A DNA stretch of 52,224 nt, from NCBI GenBank assembly GCA_903873715.1, contig CAIQPS010000137.1, forward strand, positions 1 to 52,224, given 5' to 3'. Shown here one piece after another: positions 40,507 to 49,172 of the stretch (positions within the stretch are counted from its first letter, which is position 1; every line of letters starts with the position of its first letter). The stretch comes from an uncultured Actinomycetes bacterium (GTDB lineage Bacteria > Actinomycetota > Thermoleophilia > RBG-16-64-13). The position numbers and the translations under genes are program-made. The notes under the pieces are model-generated. The model saw only the letters and a program-made list of their open reading frames with translations, was not told where the DNA came from and did no database searches.

Positions 40507-42521
40507 ACGCGTTCGGCCATGTCCTCCTGATCCTCATCGTCTTCGCCTGCATCGCAGGCCTCGGCTTGGCCTTGTCGAGCGCGGCTTCGCGGAACCGGGG
40601 GGCCGGCGCCACGAAGTGGGTGATGGTCGCCGTATATGCGGTCGCCACCCTCACCATAGTGGCCTCCATCACCCTCCTGGTGCAGCTCGCCACCCGGGAC
40701 TTCGGCAACCTCTACGTGTCCGAGTACACCAACCGGGCGCTGAGCATGGCCTACACCCTGTCGGCCTTCTGGGCGGGCAATGCCGGATCCCTACTGCTGT
40801 GGCTGCTCATCCTGTCCATCTTCTCGCTGATCATCATGCGCCAGATGCGCAGGGAAGCTCCCGACGCGGCGCCCTGGGTGGCCGCAATAATCCTGGCCAT
40901 AAGCCTGTTCTTCTCGCTGCTGCTCATCTTCGGGAACAAATCCAACCCGTTCGAGGGGCAGCCCGGGGGCCTCACGCCGCCCGACGGCCAGGGCCTCAAC
41001 CCCATCCTGCACAACCCGGGCATGGTCATCCATCCCGTCGCGCTCTATCTGGGCTATGTGGGATGCGCCATACCGTTCGCGGTCGCGTTCGGCGCGCTCA
41101 TCGCCCGTAGCCCCAGCGCCTCGTGGCTACCGGCCCTCAGGCGCTGGGCCCTCATCGGCTGGTTCTTCCTGACCATCGGCAACATCGTCGGCGCCTGGTG
41201 GGCGTACGTCACCCTCGGCTGGGGCGGCTATTGGGGCTGGGACCCGGTGGAGAACGCCTCGCTCATGCCGTGGCTCACGGGTGCGGCGGTGGTCCACGCG
41301 ATAGTCATGCTGCGCAAGCGCAAGTTGCTCCGGATGTTCACGGTCATCATGGTGGCCATCACGTTCATGCTCACCATCTTCGGCACCTTCCTCACCCGTT
41401 CCGGCATCGCCACGTCGGTCCACGCGTTCTCCGACAACACCTTCATCCCGTGGTTCACCACCTTCCTGATCATCGCCGCGGTGTTCTTCATCGCGGTCCT
41501 GGTGATCCGCCGTGGGGAGTTGCGCGCGGAGAAGCGGATGGAGAGCTGGCTCACCCGCGAAGCCGCCTTCCTCTACACCAACATCCTGCTGGCGCTGCTG
41601 GCCTTCGTGGTATTCATGGGGGTCCTCTACCCCACGATCCAGAAGGCCGTATCCGGCGCTCAGGTGGGCCTGAACACCCAGTACTTCTCGTCCACCACCG
41701 TGCCGCTGGCCCTCATCCTGATGCTGCTCACGGCGATCTGCCCGTTGCTGCCCTGGAAAGGCAGCGACCCCAGGCAGCTTAAGATCGACGCTTTGTGGAC
41801 GGTCACCCCAGCGGTCATCGCGTTGATCGTCGTGGTGGTCCTGGGGGTGCACAAGCCGTACGCCGTCATCAGCTTCACGCTGGCGACGTTCGCCTTCGCC
41901 TCGGTGGTCCTCCAGTATGCCCGGGGGCTCCGCAACCGCCACAAGGCCACGAGCAGTAACTGGCTGCGCTCTCTCGGCGGCATGATCTGGACCAACCGGT
42001 CGCGCTACGGCGGCTTCATCGTGCACGCCGGCCTCATCATCGTTTTGGTGGGCATCACAGGGTCTTACACCTTCAAACAGGTGATCGACACCGACGTCAC
42101 CAAAGGCCAGACGCTCGCCCTCGGGAGCTACGTGCTCACCTACGAGGGCCTGGACATCACGAGCGACGCTGAGAAGACCAACGCCAAGGCGACCTTCGCC
42201 GTGAGCCATGGCGGCAAACCGGTGGGGTTCGTCTACCCGGTCCGCGAATACTACCCGGCCACCGATCAGAACTGGACCCGGGTGGACCTCTACAGCACGG
42301 CCACGGTCGACGTCTACATCTCCCTGCTGGGATACTCAGATGATGGGACCTCTGCCACCATCCAGGCCCAGCTGAACCCCCTGGTGAGCTGGCTGTGGGT
42401 CGGCGGCGGGATCATGGCACTGGGCGGGATCATAGCGATGTGGCCCACCCGGCGGTCCAGGCCGAAAGGGGCTCAGGACGCGGCGCCGGCACGGGCCTCT
42501 TCGCCAAGAGGCGGCAGGTGA
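40503..42521 (+). CDS. ccmF: Cytochrome c haem lyase CcmF
   Basis: The 672-residue protein starts at GTG 40503 inside the ccmE stop (GTGA). It has about 14-15 membrane helices and the tryptophan-rich haem-handling signature WGGYWGWDPVENASLMPWL in the middle. Two outer His segments (NPGMVIHPVALYLGY and the GFIVHAGLII region) are the probable haem ligands. CcmF takes haem from CcmE and joins it to CXXCH. With no CcmH/CcmG gene in the operon, CcmF here must work without the usual partners or with ones encoded elsewhere. Its own stop overlaps the ccmA start. Confidence 0.95.
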   Translation: MNAFGHVLLILIVFACIAGLGLALSSAASRNRGAGATKWVMVAVYAVATLTIVASITLLVQLATRDFGNLYVSEYTNRALSMAYTLSAFWAGNAGSLLLWLLILSIFSLIIMRQMRREAPDAAPWVAAIILAISLFFSLLLIFGNKSNPFEGQPGGLTPPDGQGLNPILHNPGMVIHPVALYLGYVGCAIPFAVAFGALIARSPSASWLPALRRWALIGWFFLTIGNIVGAWWAYVTLGWGGYWGWDPVENASLMPWLTGAAVVHAIVMLRKRKLLRMFTVIMVAITFMLTIFGTFLTRSGIATSVHAFSDNTFIPWFTTFLIIAAVFFIAVLVIRRGELRAEKRMESWLTREAAFLYTNILLALLAFVVFMGVLYPTIQKAVSGAQVGLNTQYFSSTTVPLALILMLLTAICPLLPWKGSDPRQLKIDALWTVTPAVIALIVVVVLGVHKPYAVISFTLATFAFASVVLQYARGLRNRHKATSSNWLRSLGGMIWTNRSRYGGFIVHAGLIIVLVGITGSYTFKQVIDTDVTKGQTLALGSYVLTYEGLDITSDAEKTNAKATFAVSHGGKPVGFVYPVREYYPATDQNWTRVDLYSTATVDVYISLLGYSDDGTSATIQAQLNPLVSWLWVGGGIMALGGIIAMWPTRRSRPKGAQDAAPARASSPRGGR

Positions 42522-43306
42522 CGACCAGGGGCGCAGAATCCGAGGTGGCCGGGTCCGCTGAGTCCCTCGAGGCTCCCACCGTCGCGGCCGCCGTGCTGGT
42601 GCGCAACCTTCGCAAGGATTACGGCCATCACGAAGCGCTGCGCGGGGTCGACCTGAGGCTGGACCCCGGTACCTTCCTCACGATCTTCGGCCCCAACGGG
42701 GCCGGTAAGACCACCTTCATGAAAGTGCTGTCCACTCTCACCCGGCCTACAGAGGGCATCGTCCACGTGGGCGGCAAAGACGTGGTCAAAGACGCGCCCG
42801 AAGTCCGCAAGCGCGTCGGAGTGATCTCCCACAACACGTACCTCTACGCGCAACTGACCGGCCTCGAGAACCTCGAGTTCTATGCCGGCATGTACCGCGT
42901 CCCTAACGGCCGGCAGCGCGCGCTGTCGCTGCTCAAGCGGATGGATCTCTTCACCCGCATGGACGATCGCGTGGGAGGCTACTCGAGGGGCATGCAGCAG
43001 CGGCTCTCGGTGGCCCGCGCACTCCTGCACGATCCCGAGTTGCTGCTCCTGGACGAGCCGTACACCGGCCTGGACCAGCACGCCAGCCGCGTGCTGGCCG
43101 AAGTCCTGCAGGGTCTGCGGGACGGCACGCGCACGGTGATCATGACCACTCACAACATCCAAGAGGGCCTCAGCGGCTGCGACAGGGTGGCTATCCTGGT
43201 AGAAGGCCAGTTCGTTTACGACCGCCGCGTCGCCGACATCGACACCTCGAGCTTCCAGCACACCTACTTCACCTGTGTGCACGAAGAGCTTCCGGAAGAG
43301 GACTGA
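42518..43306 (+). CDS. ccmA: Haem exporter/CcmE-release ABC ATPase CcmA
   Basis: The 262-residue protein starts at GTG 42518, overlapping the ccmF stop (GTGA) behind AAGAGGCGG. Walker A is GPNGAGKTT (58-66), the ABC signature YSRGMQQRLSVARAL, and Walker B LLLLDEPYTG. The N-terminal extension of about 25 residues is longer than usual for CcmA. It powers release of haem-loaded CcmE together with CcmB and CcmC. The length and partner genes separate it from other ABC ATPases. Confidence 0.92.
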   Translation: MTTRGAESEVAGSAESLEAPTVAAAVLVRNLRKDYGHHEALRGVDLRLDPGTFLTIFGPNGAGKTTFMKVLSTLTRPTEGIVHVGGKDVVKDAPEVRKRVGVISHNTYLYAQLTGLENLEFYAGMYRVPNGRQRALSLLKRMDLFTRMDDRVGGYSRGMQQRLSVARALLHDPELLLLDEPYTGLDQHASRVLAEVLQGLRDGTRTVIMTTHNIQEGLSGCDRVAILVEGQFVYDRRVADIDTSSFQHTYFTCVHEELPEED

Positions 43307-43333
43307 CATGTACGCGGCCGGACGAGGCATACG

Positions 43334-44011
43334 ATGAGCTTCTTCTCCCAGGCGTGGGCGATCGTCCGCAAGGACCTCGTCACCGAACTCCGGGGCGCCA
43401 GCACAATCGTCTCGATGGTGCTGCTGGGCCTGCTCGTGGTCCTGGTGTTCAACTTCGGCGTGGAGCCCGGCACCGCCAGCGCCTCGTTGGCGCGCTCCGG
43501 CGTACTGTGGTCGGCGTTCCTCTTCTCGGGCGTCATCGCGGTGGGCCGCTCCTTCGCGTCCGAGAAGGAAGCGGGCTGCATGGACGGCCTGCTGCTGTGC
43601 CCGGTGGACCGCGGGGTCATCTACCTGGGCAAGCTCATCGGCAACCTCATCCTGGTGTTCGCCACCGGGCTCATCATCCTGCTGTTCTGGACCGCCATCT
43701 ACAACGTGGGCATCGGCGGCGCCTGGTTCGGCCTGCTGCTCCTGTTGGTGCTGGCCACCATCGGCATGTCCACCCTGGGCACGCTGTTCGCTGCCGTGGC
43801 GGCCGGTGTCCGTGCCCGCGACGCACTGCTGACCGTGTTCATCTTCCCCCTGCTGATCCCGTTGGTCATAGGGGCGGCCCACATGTCCACGATGCTGCTG
43901 AGCGGCAAGACGCTCGGCGAGGCAGGCATGTGGCCCTGGATCCTCGTCGTGTACGACGTGGTCTTTCTCGCTGTGTCTTTCATGGTCTTCGACTTCGTAG
44001 TGGAGGATTAG
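43334..44011 (+). CDS. ccmB: Haem exporter membrane protein CcmB
   Basis: The 225-residue protein has six membrane helices and the CcmB pattern: an N-terminal amphipathic start (AWAIVRKDLVTELR), FSGVIAVGRSFASEKEAG, and a helix-5 segment FIFPLLIPLVIGA. ATG 43334 follows GAGG by six bases. It forms the membrane part of the CcmAB ABC complex, which with CcmC releases haem-loaded CcmE. It sits 27 bp after ccmA and one base before ccmC. Confidence 0.93.
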   Translation: MSFFSQAWAIVRKDLVTELRGASTIVSMVLLGLLVVLVFNFGVEPGTASASLARSGVLWSAFLFSGVIAVGRSFASEKEAGCMDGLLLCPVDRGVIYLGKLIGNLILVFATGLIILLFWTAIYNVGIGGAWFGLLLLLVLATIGMSTLGTLFAAVAAGVRARDALLTVFIFPLLIPLVIGAAHMSTMLLSGKTLGEAGMWPWILVVYDVVFLAVSFMVFDFVVED

Positions 44012-44012
44012 T

Positions 44013-44735
44013 ATGGGTGATCGAAAGTCACGCATGGATCTCTGGGTCAACGTCGTCGGCACCGTGACGTTCGTGCTCGTGATGGCGGGGATATTGCTGG
44101 CGCTCCTCTACGCTCCCACCGAGAAGACCCTGGGTGACAGCCAGCGCATCTTCTACCTGCACATGCCGATGGCGTGGATCGCGTTGGGCCCCGGCTTCAC
44201 GGTGGTGTTCGCGCTCAGCATCGCGTACCTGGTCACCGGCAAGATGAAGTTCGACCGCTGGGCCAGCGCGTCCGCCGAGATCGGCGTCATCTTCACCACC
44301 ATCACCCTGCTTACGGGCTCCCTGTGGGGCAAGCAGGAATGGGGCGTCTACTGGGACTGGGAACCCCGGCTCACCACCACCCTGGTGCTCTGGTTCATCT
44401 ACGTCGGCTACTTGCTGCTCCGCGCCATCGCCGGAGAAGGGCCGCGCCGCGCCCGTCTCTCTGCCGTGTACGGCATCGTGGGCTGGGTGGACGTCCCCAT
44501 CGTGTTCCTATCCATCTGGCTCTGGCGCACCCTGCTCCATCCGAAGATCCTGTCCGCACGTGGGTTCGCCATGGACTCGCGCATGATCTTGGCCCTTATG
44601 GTGTGCCTGGTGGCCATCACCTTCCTGTACCTGTGGCTTCTCATGGTCCGGGCGCGCACCCGGACCCTCGAATCCGAAATATCCGGACTGCGGGCGCAGC
44701 TGCGCCGGCGCAACCGCCGAGGAGGCAATCAATGA
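44013..44735 (+). CDS. ccmC: Haem-handling protein CcmC
   Basis: The 240-residue protein has six membrane helices and the tryptophan-rich signature WGVYWDWEPRLT. Its two outer His segments are YLHMPMAW after helix 1 and the RTLLHPKIL loop. It loads haem onto CcmE. The C-terminal tail is longer and more basic than in Proteobacteria. ATG 44013 follows GGAGGATTAGT. The stop overlaps the start of the small gene at 44732 (ATGA). Confidence 0.93.
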   Translation: MGDRKSRMDLWVNVVGTVTFVLVMAGILLALLYAPTEKTLGDSQRIFYLHMPMAWIALGPGFTVVFALSIAYLVTGKMKFDRWASASAEIGVIFTTITLLTGSLWGKQEWGVYWDWEPRLTTTLVLWFIYVGYLLLRAIAGEGPRRARLSAVYGIVGWVDVPIVFLSIWLWRTLLHPKILSARGFAMDSRMILALMVCLVAITFLYLWLLMVRARTRTLESEISGLRAQLRRRNRRGGNQ

Positions 44736-44896
44736 GCAACAACCTGGTGTTCCTTGCGGTCGCCTACGCCGTCGTGTGGGTGATCATCGCCGCGTATGTC
44801 TTCTACGCCGGCCGCCGCCAAGCAGCCGCCGGCCGGCAGATCGAGATCCTCAAGGTCGAGGTTGAAGAACTCAAGCAGAAGGGCGAACGCCTGTAG
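44732..44896 (+). CDS. ccmD: Small CcmD-like membrane protein
   Basis: The 54-residue protein starts at ATG 44732, overlapping the ccmC stop by four bases, with GGAGG seven bases upstream. It has one membrane helix (about 5-25) followed by a charged coiled-coil tail (IEILKVEVEELKQKGERL). Size, topology and position at the end of ccmABC are those of CcmD, which holds CcmE in the CcmABC complex. Sequence identity in this family is low, so the call rests mostly on context. Confidence 0.8.
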   Translation: MSNNLVFLAVAYAVVWVIIAAYVFYAGRRQAAAGRQIEILKVEVEELKQKGERL

Positions 44897-44931
44897 CAAG
44901 GCGCCGCCGCCTACGACAGACCTGGATGCCG

Positions 44932-44960
44932 AAGGGCCCTGCGCAAGCGGGGCCCTTTCT
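44932..44960 (+). terminator. Terminator 1 after the ccm operon
   Basis: An 8-bp perfect stem (AAGGGCCC at 44932-44939, GGGCCCTT at 44950-44957) is followed by a short T-tract (TTTCT). It lies 35 bp past the ccmD stop. Confidence 0.75.
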
Positions 44961-45009
44961 GTTGGCGGCGGGCCAGGCGTGAGCACCCTCCAGGCGCGCG
45001 TGTCCGCCT

Positions 45010-45050
45010 AAGCAAAGAGCCCCGCCTTTCGGCGGGGCTCTTCATTTCTT
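45010..45050. terminator. Bidirectional terminator between the ccm and hexahaem operons
   Basis: An 11-bp perfect stem (45016-45026 and 45031-45041) with a TTTC loop has T-rich tails on both strands: TTCATTTCTT on plus, TTTGCTT on minus. It can end both the ccm operon and the convergent cytochrome operon. Confidence 0.85.
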
Positions 45051-45119
45051 CCTTATCTATCCCGAGCCGATCGGCTGCGGGCGCCTCACAGCGAGGGAGG
45101 CGGCGTCGTCGTCACCTGA

Positions 45120-46277
45120 TCACGGCTGCTCGTGACAGTTCGTGCACAGCTTCGACATATCCATGGTGTTGAGGAAGTGAACGCCTCCACTCGTGGCGTC
45201 GCCTGCACCATGGGGAGCGTGGCACGACTCGCACTCGACCACGGACGTCCCGTCGGTGAGTGCCGGGGACCGCGGCTTGGCGGAGACCATCCACCCCGTC
45301 GTCTGGCTGAACACCCTCGTGCCTTGGTAGTCGCCGGAGGCCGGTAGGTAGTACTGGTCGGCCGGCCAGACGGACGGATATCTGGAGACCTTGCCCGGCA
45401 CGGGAGTGGTGGCCACGATCGGCGTGCTCGAGGTGGTCACAAGGACGTAGGTCCCGGTCTCGGCGTCGTAGGTGTACGTACCCGGGTTCGTCGTGTCCCA
45501 GATCATCTTGCCACTGTTCCAGGCGACACCCATCCCAGAACCTTGGTATACCGAATGCACGGCACGGCTCCCGACAGCGCCTGCCGCCACTGTGGCCGTC
45601 GTGGCATCGGGAAGCGCGCTCTCGTGGCAAGTGGCGCACACGTTGCCGCCCTTGATGAGGCGCGACCACCGATAGAGGGTCTTCGAACCGTGCGTGCCGT
45701 CATCGACCTTGACGAGGTCGCCCGTCTGGTCGTAGGTCTCGGTCTTGAACTCCGGCCTGAGGAAGTTCCAGTACGAGTTATCGTGCGGGTCGTGGCAGCG
45801 GTCGCAGTCCTGCCCGGGGCCGACCGGCGTCGAAGACCCCTCGGGCACGTAGCTGGCCGCCGTGGTCCGGTGGTTGAAGTGGCCGTTCTGAGAGAAGACC
45901 GTCATGCTGCCGATGACCAGAAGGCTACCGGTGCCGAACACCTGGGTTCCGTCATGGCAGCTGTAGCAGAGGGGCATGATGTCGGACGAGTACTGTCCGG
46001 GATCGCCGGCATCCATGTTCGTCCCGTCGACGCCGCCGCCGCCCATCTCACTGGGAGAGCGCGCCCACAGGAACGCTCCCTCGGCGCCGTGGGGGACGTG
46101 GCAGGACTCGCACGGGTTGCCCTCGGACGACACATCGTGCTTGCTACCCGTGATCATCGAATGGTCGGCCGTGTGGGTCGTGAAGTCATACGACGCCAAG
46201 GCGGTACCGGCGAAGATCACGAGCCCAACGACGAACACCGTCGCCGCGATGCCCAGGTGAACGATCCGCCTACTCAC
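45120..46277 (-). CDS. Secreted hexahaem cytochrome c (copy B)
   Basis: The 385-residue protein starts at GTG 46277, five bases after GAGGGGGA and overlapping the stop of the gene upstream (GTGA). A signal peptide (about 1-29, ending ALA) leads to a mature start, SYDFTTHTADHSM, nearly identical in form to the paralogue at 50454-51638. Six CXXCH sites occur: CESCH, CYSCH, CDRCH, CATCH, CESCH and CTNCH. The paired forms CESCHVPHG and CDRCHDPHD belong to the doubled-CXXCH family. No membrane anchor is present, so it is released or assembled outside. Haem number and size are close to OmcS, the filament-forming cytochrome of Geobacter, but homology is not shown. Confidence 0.9.
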   Translation of the reverse strand: MSRRIVHLGIAATVFVVGLVIFAGTALASYDFTTHTADHSMITGSKHDVSSEGNPCESCHVPHGAEGAFLWARSPSEMGGGGVDGTNMDAGDPGQYSSDIMPLCYSCHDGTQVFGTGSLLVIGSMTVFSQNGHFNHRTTAASYVPEGSSTPVGPGQDCDRCHDPHDNSYWNFLRPEFKTETYDQTGDLVKVDDGTHGSKTLYRWSRLIKGGNVCATCHESALPDATTATVAAGAVGSRAVHSVYQGSGMGVAWNSGKMIWDTTNPGTYTYDAETGTYVLVTTSSTPIVATTPVPGKVSRYPSVWPADQYYLPASGDYQGTRVFSQTTGWMVSAKPRSPALTDGTSVVECESCHAPHGAGDATSGGVHFLNTMDMSKLCTNCHEQP

Positions 46278-49162
46278 TTGGTCCCCCTCTCGGATCCATT
46301 GTTCATCCCCCTCTTCCAACGCCTTAACAGGCGCCTGATAGCCGTTGCCGGGACGAGACCCCCGGGAAGAGCCAGCGCGGACGCCGTTACCGGCATCGAG
46401 ACGCCGGCGGTGGTGACAGACGACGTGGTGGTCGTCGTGTCCGGAGCGCTGGTTCCCGTTGTGGGTGCGGTAGTGGACGTCGTGCCGGTCGTCGGCGGAG
46501 CATCCGTCGTGACCGTCGTATCAGTCGAGCCGGTGACGGTCGTGGAGGTCGTCCCAGACGTGGAGGTGGTCGACGTGGTCGACCCGGTGGTCTGGGTGGT
46601 GCTCGTAGACGTCGTGGGCGTCGTCGTGGACGTGGTGCTTGTGGTCGAGGTCGTGCCCGTGGGCGTGGCCTCGGTGGTGGACGTAGTGGACGTCGACGAC
46701 GCGTCCGTCGTGGTCGTCGTGTCGGTAGAGGACGTGGACGTCGTGGTGGTCGTCGCACCGCCCAGGAGCATGTCCACAGCGGCCAACGCCGTCGGGACGC
46801 ACGACAGGTAGGCGCCGTTGCGATAGGTGGTCCACGGCTGCCAGTTGATCCCGCCACCGGAGATCTGATATGCCCACACCGCGTTCTGATAGGGATCGTT
46901 CCACGGCACGCTGTTGGGATCGTCAGGCGGGATCAGGTCGGGATGGGCCACGCAGAAGATCTGCCACAGGCCGTAGCTCCCTCCGATCGCCACATCGCCT
47001 ATCGCGTTGGCGTTGCCGCGGGACTCGGCCAGGGCCACCGCCACGGCGGTCACCAGGGAATCCCCGCTGAAGCCCGCGCGCTGGGCGACTGCTGCCACTG
47101 CCTCGGCGGCGAGGATGTTGCCGGGAAGCGCCGGCGGGATCTCATCCACGGTCTTCTCGCCCTTGAGGACGAGGTACGGGTCTATCGCCGGGCCCCCTCC
47201 GGGGTGGATCTCGAAGTGGCAGTGGACCGGTCCGCCCTCGGCATCGCCGGTGTTGCCTGCGAAGCCCAGAACCTGGCCCATCGTCACGTGCGCGCCCTCC
47301 ACTATGCCGTCCTGTATGGCTGAGAGGTGGGCGTAGTAGTAACGGTTGCCATCGATCCCCTTCAGCGACAGACAGACCCCACCGAGGCCGGTGCCATCGG
47401 GGGCCCCGGAACTGATGGTGCCGTCCACGACGGCCACGAGCGGGGTACCGAGCGCGGTCATGATGTCGGTGCCCTGGTGCAGGTGGAACCCGCCGGCGAA
47501 GCGATCCGCGCCGAACGTGTCGCTGTAGGAGTTGGTGCCCTGGACCGGGAAGGCCCAGTCGTCTTTGACCATCACGGTATGACCGCGAAGGACTGCGGCG
47601 AAGGTCACGTGCCCGCCCGCGCCCGGTGCCAGGGTGCCGAGGTCCCATCGGATCCCGGCAGGGATCTGAGCCGGGTTGTCGGCCAGTACTGTCCCTCCGC
47701 TGCTCACGGCCTCGACCGAGGCAACGAGTGCTGGGTCGATGGTGTCCAGGATGGAGGCGCCGGTCAGAGGCTCGGTGTCCGGGTTCACATAGTCGATGCG
47801 GTAGTACACGCGGTCGCCCGCGCTGAGGTTGCCGTCGTTATCGAGGTCGTCGTAGCCGCGCACTTGCTGGCTGAAGGAGATATCCGAGACGGCGCCGGCC
47901 TTGGCCATGACCTTCGCGGCCCCACCGGTCTTCGGGGCAGGCTCGGTCGCGTTCGCCGTGGTCTTCAGAGCCACGAGCTGGTCGGCGCCGGCCGCTCCAC
48001 CTGCGGGATCGGTGGTCGTGGTCTGGTCGGAGGCCTTGGCATCGGTGGTGGTCGTGGTCTGGTCGGAGGCCTTGCTCCCGGTCGCCGGGGTAGCCGGGCC
48101 TACCAGCATCTGGACCGGCAGCGACGCGGTCGCGGGAGCGAGCCCCTCGGCGCTGAGCCGAGCGGAGTTGACCAACTCGGCATACGTGAACGGCAGCACG
48201 ACACTGACGGTCGCGCCGGCGGAGACCGGCAACTGATGATCGGCCGAGAAGACGACATCTCCGGCCAGCTCGGCCGTGACTGGAAGCCATGCGCCGGGGC
48301 CGGAGGCCGACACGTCGGATGCGGCCGCCTTTTTGATAGTGCCGACGGCGGGCGGGAAGCCTGTCTCGTCGGGCAGCACCGCATCATACGTGACGAAGCC
48401 GGTGGCACCGGCGGCCACCGTGCCGACGCTCCACTTGACTTCGGTCCCACGCGCTTTGCCATGGTTGCTGATCGCTTTGACGGAGGCGGTATGGGCGGCG
48501 TCCGGGGTCGCCACGATGGTGCCTCCGGTCACGTCCGCCTGGCCGGGGTTCGCATAGTCGATGCGATAGTGGACGCGATCGCCGGGGCTCAGAGCCCCGC
48601 TGCCGTCCACGTCGTCGTAACCGGTGGTCTTCTCGCTGACGGTGAGATCGACGGCCCTGTAGCCCGCCATGAAGCCCTCGCTGTGCGGGTGACAGGAGAC
48701 GCAGTCCGCGGGAGACGCGGAGGCCGCGACGTTGGCCTGCACCGTCGGGTCGAGGTGGATCTTCGCGGGTTCGTGGCACTTGGCGCACATCGCGGAGCCG
48801 CCGGCCGGCTTGGCGGAAGCCGCCCCGACCTTGTGGCTCGAATGACATTCGTAGCACTCTATAGAGAACGCAGATCTCGTGGGAGCAGCGTAGCCCTTGT
48901 TCGTGTGGACCTTGGGAAAGCCCGCCGTCGTGGTGGTGGTCCCGGAGGACGGGGTCACAAAGGCCCACACCGAAGTGCTGGCCCCTGCTATGACGGCTAC
49001 CATGACGGCCAGGCCGATCACAGTCGCCACCGCACGCCGCCTATGGATGGTCCGGCGCAGCTGTTTCATGGCCCGCAGCCGAGCCACGCGGCGCTCGGCC
49101 GGGACGGTCACTTGGGACCCTCGAGAGTCTTGCGGTCGGCTATGTCGGTCTGTCAGGCGCAC
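46274..49162 (-). CDS. Trihaem cytochrome fused to M23 endopeptidase, lysozyme-like domain and Thr-rich stalk
   Basis: The 962-residue protein starts at GTG 49162, with GGAG upstream; GTG 49111 (behind GAGGG) and ATG 49069 are alternatives. Order: membrane/signal helix (about 44-67); three haem c sites, C103-H107, C126-H130 and C154-H158; two DUF11-like beta domains (about 170-330 and 430-545); an M23 domain with zinc ligands in HQGTD (about 557-563) and HCHFEIH (about 645); a lysozyme-like domain with ALAESRGN and GSYGLWQ (about 710-745); a Thr/Ser stalk (about 800-915); and a hydrophobic C-terminus with a basic tail. Both hydrolase motifs look intact. It may cut peptidoglycan where the cytochromes cross the wall, while carrying electrons itself. 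It lies between the NHL and hexahaem genes in one operon. Confidence 0.9.
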   Translation of the reverse strand: MRLTDRHSRPQDSRGSQVTVPAERRVARLRAMKQLRRTIHRRRAVATVIGLAVMVAVIAGASTSVWAFVTPSSGTTTTTAGFPKVHTNKGYAAPTRSAFSIECYECHSSHKVGAASAKPAGGSAMCAKCHEPAKIHLDPTVQANVAASASPADCVSCHPHSEGFMAGYRAVDLTVSEKTTGYDDVDGSGALSPGDRVHYRIDYANPGQADVTGGTIVATPDAAHTASVKAISNHGKARGTEVKWSVGTVAAGATGFVTYDAVLPDETGFPPAVGTIKKAAASDVSASGPGAWLPVTAELAGDVVFSADHQLPVSAGATVSVVLPFTYAELVNSARLSAEGLAPATASLPVQMLVGPATPATGSKASDQTTTTTDAKASDQTTTTDPAGGAAGADQLVALKTTANATEPAPKTGGAAKVMAKAGAVSDISFSQQVRGYDDLDNDGNLSAGDRVYYRIDYVNPDTEPLTGASILDTIDPALVASVEAVSSGGTVLADNPAQIPAGIRWDLGTLAPGAGGHVTFAAVLRGHTVMVKDDWAFPVQGTNSYSDTFGADRFAGGFHLHQGTDIMTALGTPLVAVVDGTISSGAPDGTGLGGVCLSLKGIDGNRYYYAHLSAIQDGIVEGAHVTMGQVLGFAGNTGDAEGGPVHCHFEIHPGGGPAIDPYLVLKGEKTVDEIPPALPGNILAAEAVAAVAQRAGFSGDSLVTAVAVALAESRGNANAIGDVAIGGSYGLWQIFCVAHPDLIPPDDPNSVPWNDPYQNAVWAYQISGGGINWQPWTTYRNGAYLSCVPTALAAVDMLLGGATTTTTSTSSTDTTTTTDASSTSTTSTTEATPTGTTSTTSTTSTTTPTTSTSTTQTTGSTTSTTSTSGTTSTTVTGSTDTTVTTDAPPTTGTTSTTAPTTGTSAPDTTTTTSSVTTAGVSMPVTASALALPGGLVPATAIRRLLRRWKRGMNNGSERGTK
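46420..46757 (-). repeat. Low-complexity Thr/Ser-coding tract
   Basis: About 110 codons of the fusion gene encode almost only Thr and Ser, with a few Ala, Pro, Gly and Asp. Such stalks span the cell wall in Gram-positive surface proteins and are often glycosylated. The DNA is made of short ACC/ACG/TCC words and is prone to length change. Confidence 0.85.
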
Positions 49163-49172
49163 GTCGCTCCGG

